DNA of 64,000 bases from Erysipelothrix sp. HDW6C. Lineage in GTDB: Bacteria; Bacillota_I; Bacilli_A; Erysipelotrichales; Erysipelotrichaceae. The notes under the pieces are model-generated. The model was not told where the DNA came from and made no database searches. It saw only the letters and a program-made list of their open reading frames with translations. Shown here piece after piece: positions 53,091 through 62,486 of this stretch. Numbering within the stretch: the first letter of the stretch is position 1; each line of letters opens with the position of its first letter. The stretch is taken from NCBI RefSeq assembly GCF_011299615.1, contig NZ_CP049861.1, positions 682,001 to 746,000 on the forward strand. The letters run 5' to 3'. The translations under genes and the position numbers were made by a program.

Positions 53091-53742
53091 CAAAACGGTA
53101 CCCAACCCCTCTGAGTGTCGTGATCAATGTATTATAGTTGCCAAGTTTTTTTCGCAGACGTTTGATATGCGTGTCCAGTGTCCGATCGTCCCCAAAGAAA
53201 TCATATCCCCAGACTTTATTGAGTATCGTATCGCGTTGTAGTGCAATGCCTTTATTCGCAATGAGCAAGGAGAGCAATTCAAACTCTTTAAGCGAGAGAT
53301 CAACCGCTTGAGTATCAATTATAATTTTTCGACTTACAAAGTCAACGGAAAACCCTTGATGGATATAGACATCTGTTATGTGTTGAGTTCGCTTCAGAAT
53401 TGCATTGACGCGATACATGAGTTCTTTTGGAGAGAATGGTTTGGTAACATAATCATCCGCACCCAATTCGAAACCTTGATACTTATCAAAATCTTGATCG
53501 CGCGCTGTTAAAAGAATGACCGGAACATCACGTTCACTCTTAATAAGTCGACATGCATCGTACCCATTCATGTTTGGCATCATGAGATCCAAAATAATGA
53601 GGTCATAGGGAGTATCTTGTGCTTTATCGATTGCATCCAAACCATCGATCGCTTCATCAACAGTATGTCCTTCAAAGAGTGCATACTTACGAACCAATGT
53701 GCGAATATTTGTTTCATCATCAACTACTAATATATGTGCCAT
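53080..53742 (-). CDS. OmpR-family response regulator
   Basis: The receiver domain has the acceptor Asp in LIILDLMMPNMNGYD and the Lys in DYVTKPFSP. The winged-helix domain ends LRGVGYRFDGE. The ATG at 53742 has AGGTGATAAG upstream. It forms a two-gene operon with the kinase; the target genes are unknown. Confidence 0.93.
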   Translation of the reverse strand: MAHILVVDDETNIRTLVRKYALFEGHTVDEAIDGLDAIDKAQDTPYDLIILDLMMPNMNGYDACRLIKSERDVPVILLTARDQDFDKYQGFELGADDYVTKPFSPKELMYRVNAILKRTQHITDVYIHQGFSVDFVSRKIIIDTQAVDLSLKEFELLSLLIANKGIALQRDTILNKVWGYDFFGDDRTLDTHIKRLRKKLGNYNTLITTLRGVGYRFDGE

Positions 53743-53798
53743 TCTTATCACCTGACTTTATTTAATCATACGAATGTGACATCAATGTGTCCATATGT

Positions 53799-53823
53799 AC
53801 AAAGACCGCTATTGCGGTCCTTG
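53799..53823 (-). terminator. Terminator after the sugar acetyltransferase gene
   Basis: GGACCGC / GCGGTC with a short AATA loop on the minus strand is followed by TTTG. It separates the acetyltransferase from the regulator gene. Confidence 0.75.
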
Positions 53824-54429
53824 TTTTGCTTCATGATATTCTTTTTGCTTTGTTTCCCAATACTGTTTATCCTCATCCGTAATAGGTCGAATGAGACGCG
53901 CGGGATTGCCACCATAAATAACATTGTTGGGAACATCTTTCGTAACAACAGCACCCGAAGCAATGATGGTATTGTCGCCTATGGTTACACCGGGATTGAC
54001 AACAACACTGCCCCCAATCCATACATTGTCACCAATCGTGATGGGAAGCCCAAACTCGAGGTCGGAAATCCGAACATCGGCATCAATAGGATGCCCTGCG
54101 GTATACAAACCAACGCGGGGTCCCAACATGACATTATTACCAATTCGTATTTCATTCACGTCAAGAAAGATACAATCAAAGTTGGCGTAGAAGTTCTCAC
54201 CGACATAGGTATTAAAGCCGTAGTCAACATACAGTGGTGGTGTGACATAGATGTGTTCACCCGTAGCACCAAAAAGTTGGCGCTCGAGCTTTTTAATACG
54301 TTCTGTATCTTGGAGTGGTGTCTGATTAATCATTTGCGCGAGAACTTTTCCGTTCTGACGTTTTTGAGCATCAACATGGCGTGCAAGGTATAATTCACCT
54401 GCAAGCATTCTTTTAAAATCAAAACTCAT
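53809..54429 (-). CDS. Maltose/galactoside-type O-acetyltransferase
   Basis: This left-handed beta-helix acetyltransferase of 206 residues has the N-terminal Mac domain (KRMLAGELYLARHVD). Hexapeptide repeats follow (IRIGNNVMLGPRVGLYTAGHP, with the catalytic His, and IGDNVWIGGSVVVNPGVTIG). It acetylates a sugar with acetyl-CoA in the cytoplasm. The exact sugar is unknown. CCGGAGG precedes the ATG. Confidence 0.92.
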   Translation of the reverse strand: MSFDFKRMLAGELYLARHVDAQKRQNGKVLAQMINQTPLQDTERIKKLERQLFGATGEHIYVTPPLYVDYGFNTYVGENFYANFDCIFLDVNEIRIGNNVMLGPRVGLYTAGHPIDADVRISDLEFGLPITIGDNVWIGGSVVVNPGVTIGDNTIIASGAVVTKDVPNNVIYGGNPARLIRPITDEDKQYWETKQKEYHEAKQGPQ

Positions 54430-54447
54430 AGTTTTCCTCCGGTATTT

Positions 54448-54645
54448 TTAATTGCAACAAGAACCCTCCTGAATGGGTGGGCAAGGAACGGACCCAAAAG
54501 AACAAAAGACACAGCAGTCTCCAGTCTTTGCTTTAAGGCGTTCGTTACAATGTGGACAAGTATAAAAAAATTGGCATGCATCTGTCGGCATGACTTCCAC
54601 AGTTTCTTTATGGCAATGTGGGCATGTAATTGTAGATTCGAGCAC
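54448..54645 (-). CDS. Small Cys-rich GDCCVxC-domain protein
   Basis: This 65-residue protein has two CPHC motifs and the hallmark GDCCVFCSFGSVPCPPIQ, followed by a CC pair near the end. The family is annotated as GDCCVxC-domain (seleno)proteins and is probably metal- or redox-active. It starts with GTG, preceded by GAGGAGG, and lies 18 bases before the acetyltransferase gene in the same direction. Confidence 0.85.
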   Translation of the reverse strand: MLESTITCPHCHKETVEVMPTDACQFFYTCPHCNERLKAKTGDCCVFCSFGSVPCPPIQEGSCCN

Positions 54646-54704
54646 TTGTAATCCTCCTCTTATTAGAACAAACGCACTGCAAGAAATGCAATGCGCCCGT
54701 ATTT

Positions 54705-55553
54705 TTAGAATGTTGTTGTATTCGGGTCAAGTGCTGCGCCAGCTTTGCCTTCAAGCGCATTGATAGCGGCCATGTCTTCATCACTAATTTCAAAATCAAA
54801 GATTGCGAAATTCTCTTTAATGCGATCTTCATGCACTGATTTTGGTAAGGGAAGGAATCCGTTTTGTAGGGACCAACGAAGAACAACTTGAGCGACGGTA
54901 CGGTTATACTTGTGTGCGATTGCCGCAAGCTCTTCAATCCCAAAAATGTTTCCAGTTCCTAAGGGACTGTATGCCTCAGTTAGGATCCCGTGTTTATCAT
55001 TGCATGCAACAACGTCCTTTTGCATATCACTAGGGTTCAAAAAGATTTGATTCACAACAGGTTTAATGCGTGCTGTTTTTAAGAGCGCCTCTGTGTGTTC
55101 AGGCAAGAAGTTTGAAATTCCGATTGCGCGAATTTTCCCAGCATCAACTGCTTCTTCCATTGCGCGCCATGCTTCAGCATTCGCAGTTGCCCAGTCCTCA
55201 CGGAATGCGACAGGATTTGGCCAGTGAATGAGGTATAAATCAAGGTAGTCCAAGCCAAGCTTCTCTAAAGAGACATCAATGGCAGCTTTGGCACGATCAT
55301 AGGTATGTTCCGTGTTCCAAAGTTTTGTAGTGATGAATAGTTCGTCACGAGCAACACCGGATTTCGCAATACCACGACCAACGCTCTCTTCGTTGCCATA
55401 GACAGCAGCCGTATCAATATGACGGTATCCGGCATTAATTGCAGCCAGAACCGATGATTCCGCTACGTCGCCATCTGGTGTTTGCCAGGTACCGAACCCA
55501 ACTGCAGGTATTTCGACACCATTACTTAATGTATAGGTATTATTTTTATTCAT
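54705..55553 (-). CDS. Aldo/keto reductase
   Basis: This NADPH-dependent TIM-barrel reductase of 282 residues has the catalytic residues Asp (GYRHIDTAAVYGNE), Tyr (same motif), Lys (FITTKLWN) and His (YLIHWPNP). The cofactor segment is near LPKSVHEDRIKEN. It resembles YvgN/YtbE-type methylglyoxal or 2,5-diketo-gluconate reductases. AGAGGAGG precedes the ATG. Confidence 0.94.
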   Translation of the reverse strand: MNKNNTYTLSNGVEIPAVGFGTWQTPDGDVAESSVLAAINAGYRHIDTAAVYGNEESVGRGIAKSGVARDELFITTKLWNTEHTYDRAKAAIDVSLEKLGLDYLDLYLIHWPNPVAFREDWATANAEAWRAMEEAVDAGKIRAIGISNFLPEHTEALLKTARIKPVVNQIFLNPSDMQKDVVACNDKHGILTEAYSPLGTGNIFGIEELAAIAHKYNRTVAQVVLRWSLQNGFLPLPKSVHEDRIKENFAIFDFEISDEDMAAINALEGKAGAALDPNTTTF

Positions 55554-55677
55554 AATAAAACCTCCTCTATCTTATAATTATACCAAATTTGCAGACCAGA
55601 ATCAGTGGCAAAGCACAGACTATTTTTTGAGAATTCTGAGATAAATTATGGTATGATGGGTGCAAAGGGAGAATACT

Positions 55678-56379
55678 ATGCTACTTTGGATACTGATACT
55701 GTTATTGGCTTTCTATATAATAAAACGCATTGTTGTTTTTATGATGATGGATTATATCCGTCCCTTACCGGTATACCATCCTGAAGTACGGAGTATCGTT
55801 GCATTAGGGGATAGTCTAACATTTGGATTGATGCTGTTCCCACGGCCCAAACTTCGCTATTCAGCACAGCTCGAAAAGCAACTTCACGATACGAAAGTTT
55901 ATAATCTTGGGGTCAGCGGGGCAACAGCAAATCCAAACACAAATCGTGCGATCGTGAAACATCCCTATTATAGAGCACTTGAAGACTACCATCCAGACAT
56001 TCTTATCGTACAGTTTGGAACCAATGATACAAAGAAAGACTTTTGGCAAGATACAACGGTGTTTATGCATCAATACGACTCACTCATCAATAATCTTAAG
56101 AAGCACAACCCCAACGCAAAAATTATCATCATAGGACCGCCACCCATTTATTCAGTTTGGGGACGTAGCGAAGCAATGTTTACAATGAACCCCAGTGTTG
56201 CACGCTTGATTGATCAAGCATTACGTACGTATACAACGAATCATCAGATTCCCTATGTGAGTATGATGGAACTCTTTGACCATCATCCAGAATACTTTCC
56301 GATTGATGGTGTTCATATGAATGCGAAAGCACACCGCCAGGTAGCGGATAAACTCAGTGAAATAATCAATAAACTTTAA
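55678..56379 (+). CDS. Membrane-anchored SGNH hydrolase
   Basis: An N-terminal TM (about 2-22) places the domain probably outside the cell. SGNH blocks are intact: GDSLTFG (Ser), GVSGATANPN, VQFGTND (Asn) and DGVHMNAKAH (Asp, His). The product has 233 residues. The ATG at 55678 follows GGGAG. It is probably an esterase or acyl-hydrolase on lipid or cell-wall sugar. Confidence 0.88.
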   Translation: MLLWILILLLAFYIIKRIVVFMMMDYIRPLPVYHPEVRSIVALGDSLTFGLMLFPRPKLRYSAQLEKQLHDTKVYNLGVSGATANPNTNRAIVKHPYYRALEDYHPDILIVQFGTNDTKKDFWQDTTVFMHQYDSLINNLKKHNPNAKIIIIGPPPIYSVWGRSEAMFTMNPSVARLIDQALRTYTTNHQIPYVSMMELFDHHPEYFPIDGVHMNAKAHRQVADKLSEIINKL

Positions 56380-56407
56380 AGATACTGTCAACAGGCAGTA
56401 TCTTTTT
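56378..56407 (+). terminator. Terminator after the SGNH gene
   Basis: AAAGATACTG / CAGTATCTTT with an eight-base loop is followed by TTTT. Confidence 0.9.
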
Positions 56408-56505
56408 ATGTGCAATAATATGAAAAAAAGTATAGATCATAAATAATGTAAGGACGAAAGTTGCTTACGATGTCGGGTAGAATGGGTTGTTTTGACACTG
56501 TTTCT

Positions 56506-56534
56506 TTGACACACAATTAGAGCAACACTATTGT
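56506..56534 (+). promoter_or_regulatory. Promoter of the exported-protein cluster, with hairpin at the start site
   Basis: TTGACA (56506-56511) and TATTGT (56529-56534) are 17 bases apart. TGTGAAG / CTTCACA (56532-56556) forms a hairpin spanning the predicted transcript start. This leaves an untranslated leader of about 250 bases before 56796. I see no gene in 56408-56795. Another TTGACA at 56694-56699 lacks a good -10. Confidence 0.55.
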
Positions 56535-56795
56535 GAAGTATTTCTCTTTCTTCACATATTTAACACGAACAGACAAACAAGTGTGTCGTTAACGTGAAGT
56601 AAACGCTTTAATATCGTAAAAATCAATAACAAGAATCACGGAAATATATTACAAATAAAACCGATAATACCTATCGAAAAGCGTTGGGTGTAATTGACAT
56701 TAATGCATGGACTTACCTCTGTATATCCTCTAAAATTCAGTTTGTGATGTTTATTAAGATTTCGAAGATAAACAAACAAAGGGAGGGTAAACCAA

Positions 56796-58253
56796 ATGAA
56801 TAAACAAAAGAACGGGCGCAAACAAGCCGCTATTCTTACCGCACTCTTATCGGGTGCATTATTAATTACTGGAACACTTGCATGGCAAGATGTATCACAA
56901 CATAAAACAAACAAGTTCACCACTACATCCGTTGAACACAATGTCGTTTTAATGGAAGACTTTGAAGAAGTGGCCAATTGGCGCAAAGGACAAGAAATCG
57001 TAAAGGCAGTTTCCGTAAGAAATGGACAAGAAACGGATACTCCAGAATCCTATATCTATGATGATGCATACATTCGTGTGCAATTCAAAGAATATATGGA
57101 AATTGGAAATCAAACATATACCTATAATGATCAAAGACTGATGGTCAACGATAAGGGTAACTTCGAGCGCTTTGAGACTGTCGAGAAAGCCCAAGAATTC
57201 CTCGCAATACTTGGTGAAGAAACACCGAGTGACGCACGTATTGTTGAAATCAAAGGATACTTTGATGACAAAGAATACGCATATATTGCAACACAACAAG
57301 CAGACAAAAATGGTCAATATGGTAAATTCCTTGTTATTGACGCAACTCAAGATGATGCTGAGTCAATTGTTGAAGGTAAAGTAAATCAAAGCCATGCTTC
57401 TGATGATCAACATCAAGAACCTATTAATGATGAAGACCAATACACCGTCCACGAGTGGAGTGAAACAGGTCTTGGAAATGCTAAAGAAGACAGCCCATTC
57501 CTCGCATATGTGAAATGGAAAATGGGAGCAGATGTTATTACCTTAGACTCATGGGATGGTCAACCTACAGCAAAATGGATCCTTGATACAACAAGTACAC
57601 AAGGATGGGCATACTGGGGAGAAGCACTTGTTCATGGGACCGATATTAGCGAAAACCCAGAATCCGTGACATCAAAAATTCTCGAAAGCGTAACGCTTGT
57701 TGAACAACCCCATGGTGCAGCAGAATACTACATCCATGTAAATATGGATGCTGTATCCAAGAACGATCTCCCATTATGGGATGATGCACCTGAGAAAGTT
57801 ACTAATGCCTTAACAGGTAAAGATCCAATATCACTGGCATACAAAGGGCTTCAAGAAATTATTGATGCAAGTATCGCAACAGACTACGACACAATTCCAA
57901 CGGTAGCATCAACAGTATTAGCAGAAGCAATTACTGCAGCTGAATCCGTACGTGATACAGAGAACGTATCATTAGAAGCATTAAAGTCAGCAACGACAAC
58001 ACTTCAAGTTGCGCGAGAAACATACAACATGGATTCTGTTGTCCTCGCAAAACGTCAAATGCTAAAACTCATCAATGAAGCGAAAGCAGTTGATCCAGAA
58101 GGTAAAACAGAAGAGTCACTAACTGCATTGTCAATTGATCTCGCCAACGGAGAGATGTGTTTCAATCATACCGAAGCTAATATCGATGATGTGACAGAAG
58201 CAATGGCCGATTTAAAAACAAGCCTTGATGCAATTAAAGCACAAATAGGATAG
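56796..58253 (+). CDS. SipW-class exported protein, type A (first of four)
   Basis: The N-terminus (LLSGALLITGTLAWQDVSQ, then HKTNKF) is an alternate signal of the TasA/camelysin class, expected to be cut by a SipW-like peptidase. Residues to about 345 form the conserved head shared by all four paralogues, including SDDQH and YYIHVNMDAV. The C-terminal 140 residues hold two FIVAR-like helical units and the motif GEMCF with the only cysteine. It resembles the CPF_0494-type family of alternate signal-mediated exported proteins. GGGAGG precedes the ATG. Confidence 0.85.
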   Translation: MNKQKNGRKQAAILTALLSGALLITGTLAWQDVSQHKTNKFTTTSVEHNVVLMEDFEEVANWRKGQEIVKAVSVRNGQETDTPESYIYDDAYIRVQFKEYMEIGNQTYTYNDQRLMVNDKGNFERFETVEKAQEFLAILGEETPSDARIVEIKGYFDDKEYAYIATQQADKNGQYGKFLVIDATQDDAESIVEGKVNQSHASDDQHQEPINDEDQYTVHEWSETGLGNAKEDSPFLAYVKWKMGADVITLDSWDGQPTAKWILDTTSTQGWAYWGEALVHGTDISENPESVTSKILESVTLVEQPHGAAEYYIHVNMDAVSKNDLPLWDDAPEKVTNALTGKDPISLAYKGLQEIIDASIATDYDTIPTVASTVLAEAITAAESVRDTENVSLEALKSATTTLQVARETYNMDSVVLAKRQMLKLINEAKAVDPEGKTEESLTALSIDLANGEMCFNHTEANIDDVTEAMADLKTSLDAIKAQIG

Positions 58254-58260
58254 GAGAAAA

Positions 58261-60384
58261 ATGAAGAATAATAAAAAAAGAACTGGGGTTCTTGCAGGTT
58301 TGCTTGCAGGAGCACTCTTAATAACAGGAACACTTGCTTGGCAAGATGTGAGCCAACATAAAACAAACAAATTTACGACAACTTCGGTTGAACACAACGT
58401 AACACTCGTGGAAACATTTGAAGAAGTTTCAAACTGGCGCAAAGGAGAAGGCAAAGTAAATGAAATTGCAGTCAGAAATGGACAAGAAACAGATGATGTA
58501 ACGCAGTATATTTACGAAGATGCATATGTTCGTCTACAACTTAAAGAGTTTATGGAAATCATGAACAAGTCCTATATCTATAGTGAGAAACGCTATATGG
58601 TCGATGAGAAAGGGAATTTCAATCGCTTTGAAACGTTGGAACTTGCTCAAGAGTTCATGGTAACACTCGGTGAAGATGCACCTGAAGACGGACGTATCGA
58701 AGAAGTCACTGGATTCTTCGACAAAGACGAAGAAGGGAATGCAAAAGGATTCTTCTATATTGCAACCCAACAAGCAGATAAAAATGGTCAGTATGGTAAA
58801 TTTGTCGTGATGAGCGAAGTTATGGGCGAGGGCGATGTCCTTGTTGAAGGAAGTGTTAACCAAAATCATTCATCGGACGATCAACACAACTCAGCAATTG
58901 TTGATGAAGAAACAGGTGCAATTGACTACAACGTTGATGAAGATCAATACACAACACACTTATGGGGTGCGGGTGACAATATGTCAGCCGAAGGCAATCC
59001 TTTCACCCAATATGTAAAATGGACATTTGGAGCTGATGTAATCAAAATGGCCGACTGGAATGGACAACCTACAGCAAAATGGATTGTGGATACAGATTCA
59101 ACAGAAGGATATGTTTATTGGGGAGAGAAATTGACCCATGGGACAGATACGGCAATAACACCAAAATCACTGACAACAAATCTACTCGAAAAAGTAACAC
59201 TGTTGGAACAACCTTATGGTGCAGCAGAATACTACATTCATGTAAACATGGACGCTGTCAACCTTAAAGATGTCGCGAAATGGGACGATGCACCTGAGAA
59301 AATCAAATTAGCTTATGCAGGGAAAGATGAACTTTCATTAGCTCAAAAGGCAATGGAAGCAGCGCTTGAGCAATTAGAAAAATACGATTTAGAATCGTAC
59401 CCAACTCAAGCAGGTAACGAACTTAATGCATTGTACCAAGACGCTAAAGAACAACTTGCAGGGGGAACATTTACAGTTGAAGAATATGTAGCCTTACAAA
59501 AACAACTCACAGAGGCGTTGGAAAAGTATGAGAATGACCCAGTATCAACAGCGAAGCGAGATTTAAATCAAGAACTTGAAAATGCGAAGAAAATGGATGT
59601 CTCAGATAAGACAACAGCCAGTGCAAAGGCATTTAACGATGCTCTAGCAGTAATGCAAACATTAAACGATGACATCAATGCGAGCGCTGAAGATATGAAA
59701 ACAGCACAAGACGCAATGGCAGAAGCAATTGCTAACCTCGCGATTCGCTATTTACCGGTAGTTAACGGAGATCGAGTCGAGAATTATGCGGGACACAATT
59801 GGACCGTTATTTATCGTGATGAAAAAACAGGTTCTGCAATGATGATTGTCGATGAGCTAACATCGGATGATTTCAAGGCAATGGGAATAAAAGCAGATGC
59901 AGAGCCAAATAAAATGAAAATTACGGATACAGTCACAGAAATTTTTCCTGGATACGAAAAATCAAAGATGAAACTTGTTGACGATGCATTTACAAAAGCG
60001 TTTATCGAAAACCTCGATGAACGAGCAATTTTACCAGTTAAAATACCGGTTGAAAATACAGAAAATGCAGATTGGGCAACTCGTAAAGAAGCACCAACTA
60101 TAATTAATAAAGAAAGCGGAAGAAAACAGGCATTTTCATTATCCATTTCAGATATTAATACATATGGGATCCAAGTCTCAAAATTAGTTGAAAACACGAG
60201 TCAAACGGGATTCACGAGATTTAGATCAAATGGAATAATCGGTACTAACACCGAAACGAAGGAGAAATATGTTCGTGGGTCAAGTGTTGACATGAGCAAA
60301 ATTGAATTAACTGGAAATGCCGGAATTAATAACCCAACACAAACAGTTCGACCTGTAATTTGGGTTGCTGGTTTTGATAATTAA
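58261..60384 (+). CDS. SipW-class exported protein, type B (second of four)
   Basis: This 707-residue paralogue begins 7 bases after the first gene. It has the same alternate signal and head domain (to about residue 350) and two FIVAR-like helical units (about 355-500). An additional C-terminal domain runs from about 505 to 707 (RVENYAGHNWTVIYRDEK to VRPVIWVAGFD), resembling DUF6273-type domains. No cysteine is seen. The head is nearly identical in DNA to the third gene. A GGAGAAAA site precedes the ATG. Confidence 0.85.
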   Translation: MKNNKKRTGVLAGLLAGALLITGTLAWQDVSQHKTNKFTTTSVEHNVTLVETFEEVSNWRKGEGKVNEIAVRNGQETDDVTQYIYEDAYVRLQLKEFMEIMNKSYIYSEKRYMVDEKGNFNRFETLELAQEFMVTLGEDAPEDGRIEEVTGFFDKDEEGNAKGFFYIATQQADKNGQYGKFVVMSEVMGEGDVLVEGSVNQNHSSDDQHNSAIVDEETGAIDYNVDEDQYTTHLWGAGDNMSAEGNPFTQYVKWTFGADVIKMADWNGQPTAKWIVDTDSTEGYVYWGEKLTHGTDTAITPKSLTTNLLEKVTLLEQPYGAAEYYIHVNMDAVNLKDVAKWDDAPEKIKLAYAGKDELSLAQKAMEAALEQLEKYDLESYPTQAGNELNALYQDAKEQLAGGTFTVEEYVALQKQLTEALEKYENDPVSTAKRDLNQELENAKKMDVSDKTTASAKAFNDALAVMQTLNDDINASAEDMKTAQDAMAEAIANLAIRYLPVVNGDRVENYAGHNWTVIYRDEKTGSAMMIVDELTSDDFKAMGIKADAEPNKMKITDTVTEIFPGYEKSKMKLVDDAFTKAFIENLDERAILPVKIPVENTENADWATRKEAPTIINKESGRKQAFSLSISDINTYGIQVSKLVENTSQTGFTRFRSNGIIGTNTETKEKYVRGSSVDMSKIELTGNAGINNPTQTVRPVIWVAGFDN

Positions 60385-61443
60385 TTCAAAAATGAATGGA
60401 GAAAAATGAAAAACAATAAAAAAAGAACCGGAGTCCTTGCCGGATTACTTGCGGGGGCACTCTTAGTAACCGGAACGCTTGCTTGGCAAGATGTGAGCCA
60501 ACATAAAACAAATAAATTTACGACAACTTCGGTTGAGCACAACGTAACACTTGTAGAAACATTTGAAGAAGTCTCAAACTGGCGTAAAGGTGAAGCCAAA
60601 GTAAATGAGATTGCAGTCAGAAATGGACAAGAAACGGATGATGTAACGCAGTATATTTACGAAGATGCATACGTTCGTTTACAACTTAAAGAGTTTATGG
60701 AAATCATGAACAAGTCCTATATCTATAGTGAGAAACGCTATATGGTCGATGAGAAAGGGAACTTCAATCGCTTTGAAACGTTGGAACTTGCTCAAGAGTT
60801 CATGGTAACACTCGGTGAAGACGCCCCTGAAGACGGACGTATCGAAGAAGTCACTGGATTCTTCGACAAAGACGAAGAAGGGAATGCAAAAGGATTCTTC
60901 TATATTGCAACCCAACAAGCAGATAAAAATGGTCAGTATGGTAAATTTGTCGTGATGAGCGAAGTTATGGGCGAGGGCGATGTCCTTGTTGAAGGAAGTG
61001 TTAACCAAAATCATTCATCGGACGATCAACACAACTCAGCAATCGTTGATGATGAAACAGGTGCAATCGACTACAACGTTGATGAAGATCAATACACAAC
61101 ACACTTATGGGGTACTGGTGGCAATATGTCAGCAGAAGGAAATCCATTTACACAATATGTAAAATGGACATTTGGAACCGATGTAATCACAATGGCCGAC
61201 TGGAATGGCCAACCTACAGCAAAATGGATTGTGGATACAGATTCAACGGAAGGTTATGTTTATTGGGGAGAGAAATTGACCCATGGAACAGATACAACTG
61301 TAACACCGAAATCGTTGACAACAAATCTACTTGAGAAAGTAACACTGTTGGAACAACCTTATGGTGCAGCAGAATACTACATTCATGTAAACATGGACGC
61401 TGTTAACCTTAAAGATGTCGCGAAATGGGACGATGCACCTGAG
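58261..61443 (+). repeat. Long direct repeat within genes two and three of the cluster
   Basis: The first about 1.03 kb of the second gene (58261-59295) recurs at 60406-61440 with a constant offset of 2145 bases and no indels. Positions 58681-58898 are identical to the copy over 218 bases. The first 78 bases differ at 13 sites, nearly all synonymous. Confidence 0.9.
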
Positions 61444-62478
61444 AAAATCACAAAAGCACATAATGGAATGGATGATCTTTCACTTGTCCTCAAAGCACTC
61501 ACAAATGCAATCAATGAGGCTTCTGGATTTGAACTCGAAGGTTATACATCAGAAATTGCGACACAACTGGCAACTGCATTAGCAAATGCCAAGGTAGCAA
61601 TGGATAATGAAAATGAAACGATTGAAAGTCTACAAAAGGCTTCATCAGATTTAGAGAGTGCACTTAAAGCGTTCAAATCAGATAATGTATTGGTCGCAAA
61701 ATCAAAATTAGCAGAGACTTTAAACGAAATAGGTGAAATTGATTTAAGTGATAAAGCACCAGCAGGAGCAAAAAGATATCAAGCCTATTTAGATACAGCA
61801 AAAGCTTTGTTGGCTTCTGAAGATGCTAATATTACTGATCTTTCAAATCTTAGCGAGTCTCTGTTCTCCGAATCAAGCAAGCTTGTAACGGTGGTTGGAC
61901 CGAAATTTAAAGATGGTAGAATCGAAAATTTTGCTGGACACAATTGGACCGTTGTATCTTATGACGAAGAGAATGGTCATGCAATCATAACCACAGATGT
62001 TCTAATGCAAGCAGAGATAGCGTCATACGGTGTAGAGACAAAAGAAGATAATAAAATGGCCTTTTCATCAGAGAAGAATCCTTCGTATGCATTATCAGCA
62101 GCAAAGAAAGTAGACGATGCATTCTTTAAAAAGTGGGTCGAGTCAGATGCAACTGCACTCAAGGCTGTTTTGCCAACTCAATTTACTGAAGAGACTCGAC
62201 AAGAAGATACTTGGAAAACTCGTAAAGACCAACCAATTCAATATATCGAGAGTGGAAAGAAACAAGCTTTCACATTAGGAATATCGGATATTAATTATTA
62301 CGAAATTAGTGCTGAAGATTTGGTCACAGAAAGTGATTTTATTATGCTACGGTCTGTTGGAAAAGCTGAAGGACAAATTGGATTTGTAACTAAAGTTGGT
62401 GGCCTTGCAACGGGTGCGTCGGACTATAGATCAAACAAAAATGTATCAATGATGATTACTGCATTACCAGCAAAATAA
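60406..62478 (+). CDS. SipW-class exported protein, type B (third of four)
   Basis: This is a 690-residue paralogue with the same signal and head, FIVAR-like units (about 355-500) and the C-terminal domain (IENFAGHNWTVVSYDEENG onward). Its C-terminal half has diverged far more from the second gene than its head has. Spacing to the second gene is 21 bases and to the fourth is 8. No cysteine is seen. Confidence 0.85.
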   Translation: MKNNKKRTGVLAGLLAGALLVTGTLAWQDVSQHKTNKFTTTSVEHNVTLVETFEEVSNWRKGEAKVNEIAVRNGQETDDVTQYIYEDAYVRLQLKEFMEIMNKSYIYSEKRYMVDEKGNFNRFETLELAQEFMVTLGEDAPEDGRIEEVTGFFDKDEEGNAKGFFYIATQQADKNGQYGKFVVMSEVMGEGDVLVEGSVNQNHSSDDQHNSAIVDDETGAIDYNVDEDQYTTHLWGTGGNMSAEGNPFTQYVKWTFGTDVITMADWNGQPTAKWIVDTDSTEGYVYWGEKLTHGTDTTVTPKSLTTNLLEKVTLLEQPYGAAEYYIHVNMDAVNLKDVAKWDDAPEKITKAHNGMDDLSLVLKALTNAINEASGFELEGYTSEIATQLATALANAKVAMDNENETIESLQKASSDLESALKAFKSDNVLVAKSKLAETLNEIGEIDLSDKAPAGAKRYQAYLDTAKALLASEDANITDLSNLSESLFSESSKLVTVVGPKFKDGRIENFAGHNWTVVSYDEENGHAIITTDVLMQAEIASYGVETKEDNKMAFSSEKNPSYALSAAKKVDDAFFKKWVESDATALKAVLPTQFTEETRQEDTWKTRKDQPIQYIESGKKQAFTLGISDINYYEISAEDLVTESDFIMLRSVGKAEGQIGFVTKVGGLATGASDYRSNKNVSMMITALPAK

Positions 62479-62486
62479 GGAGAAAA

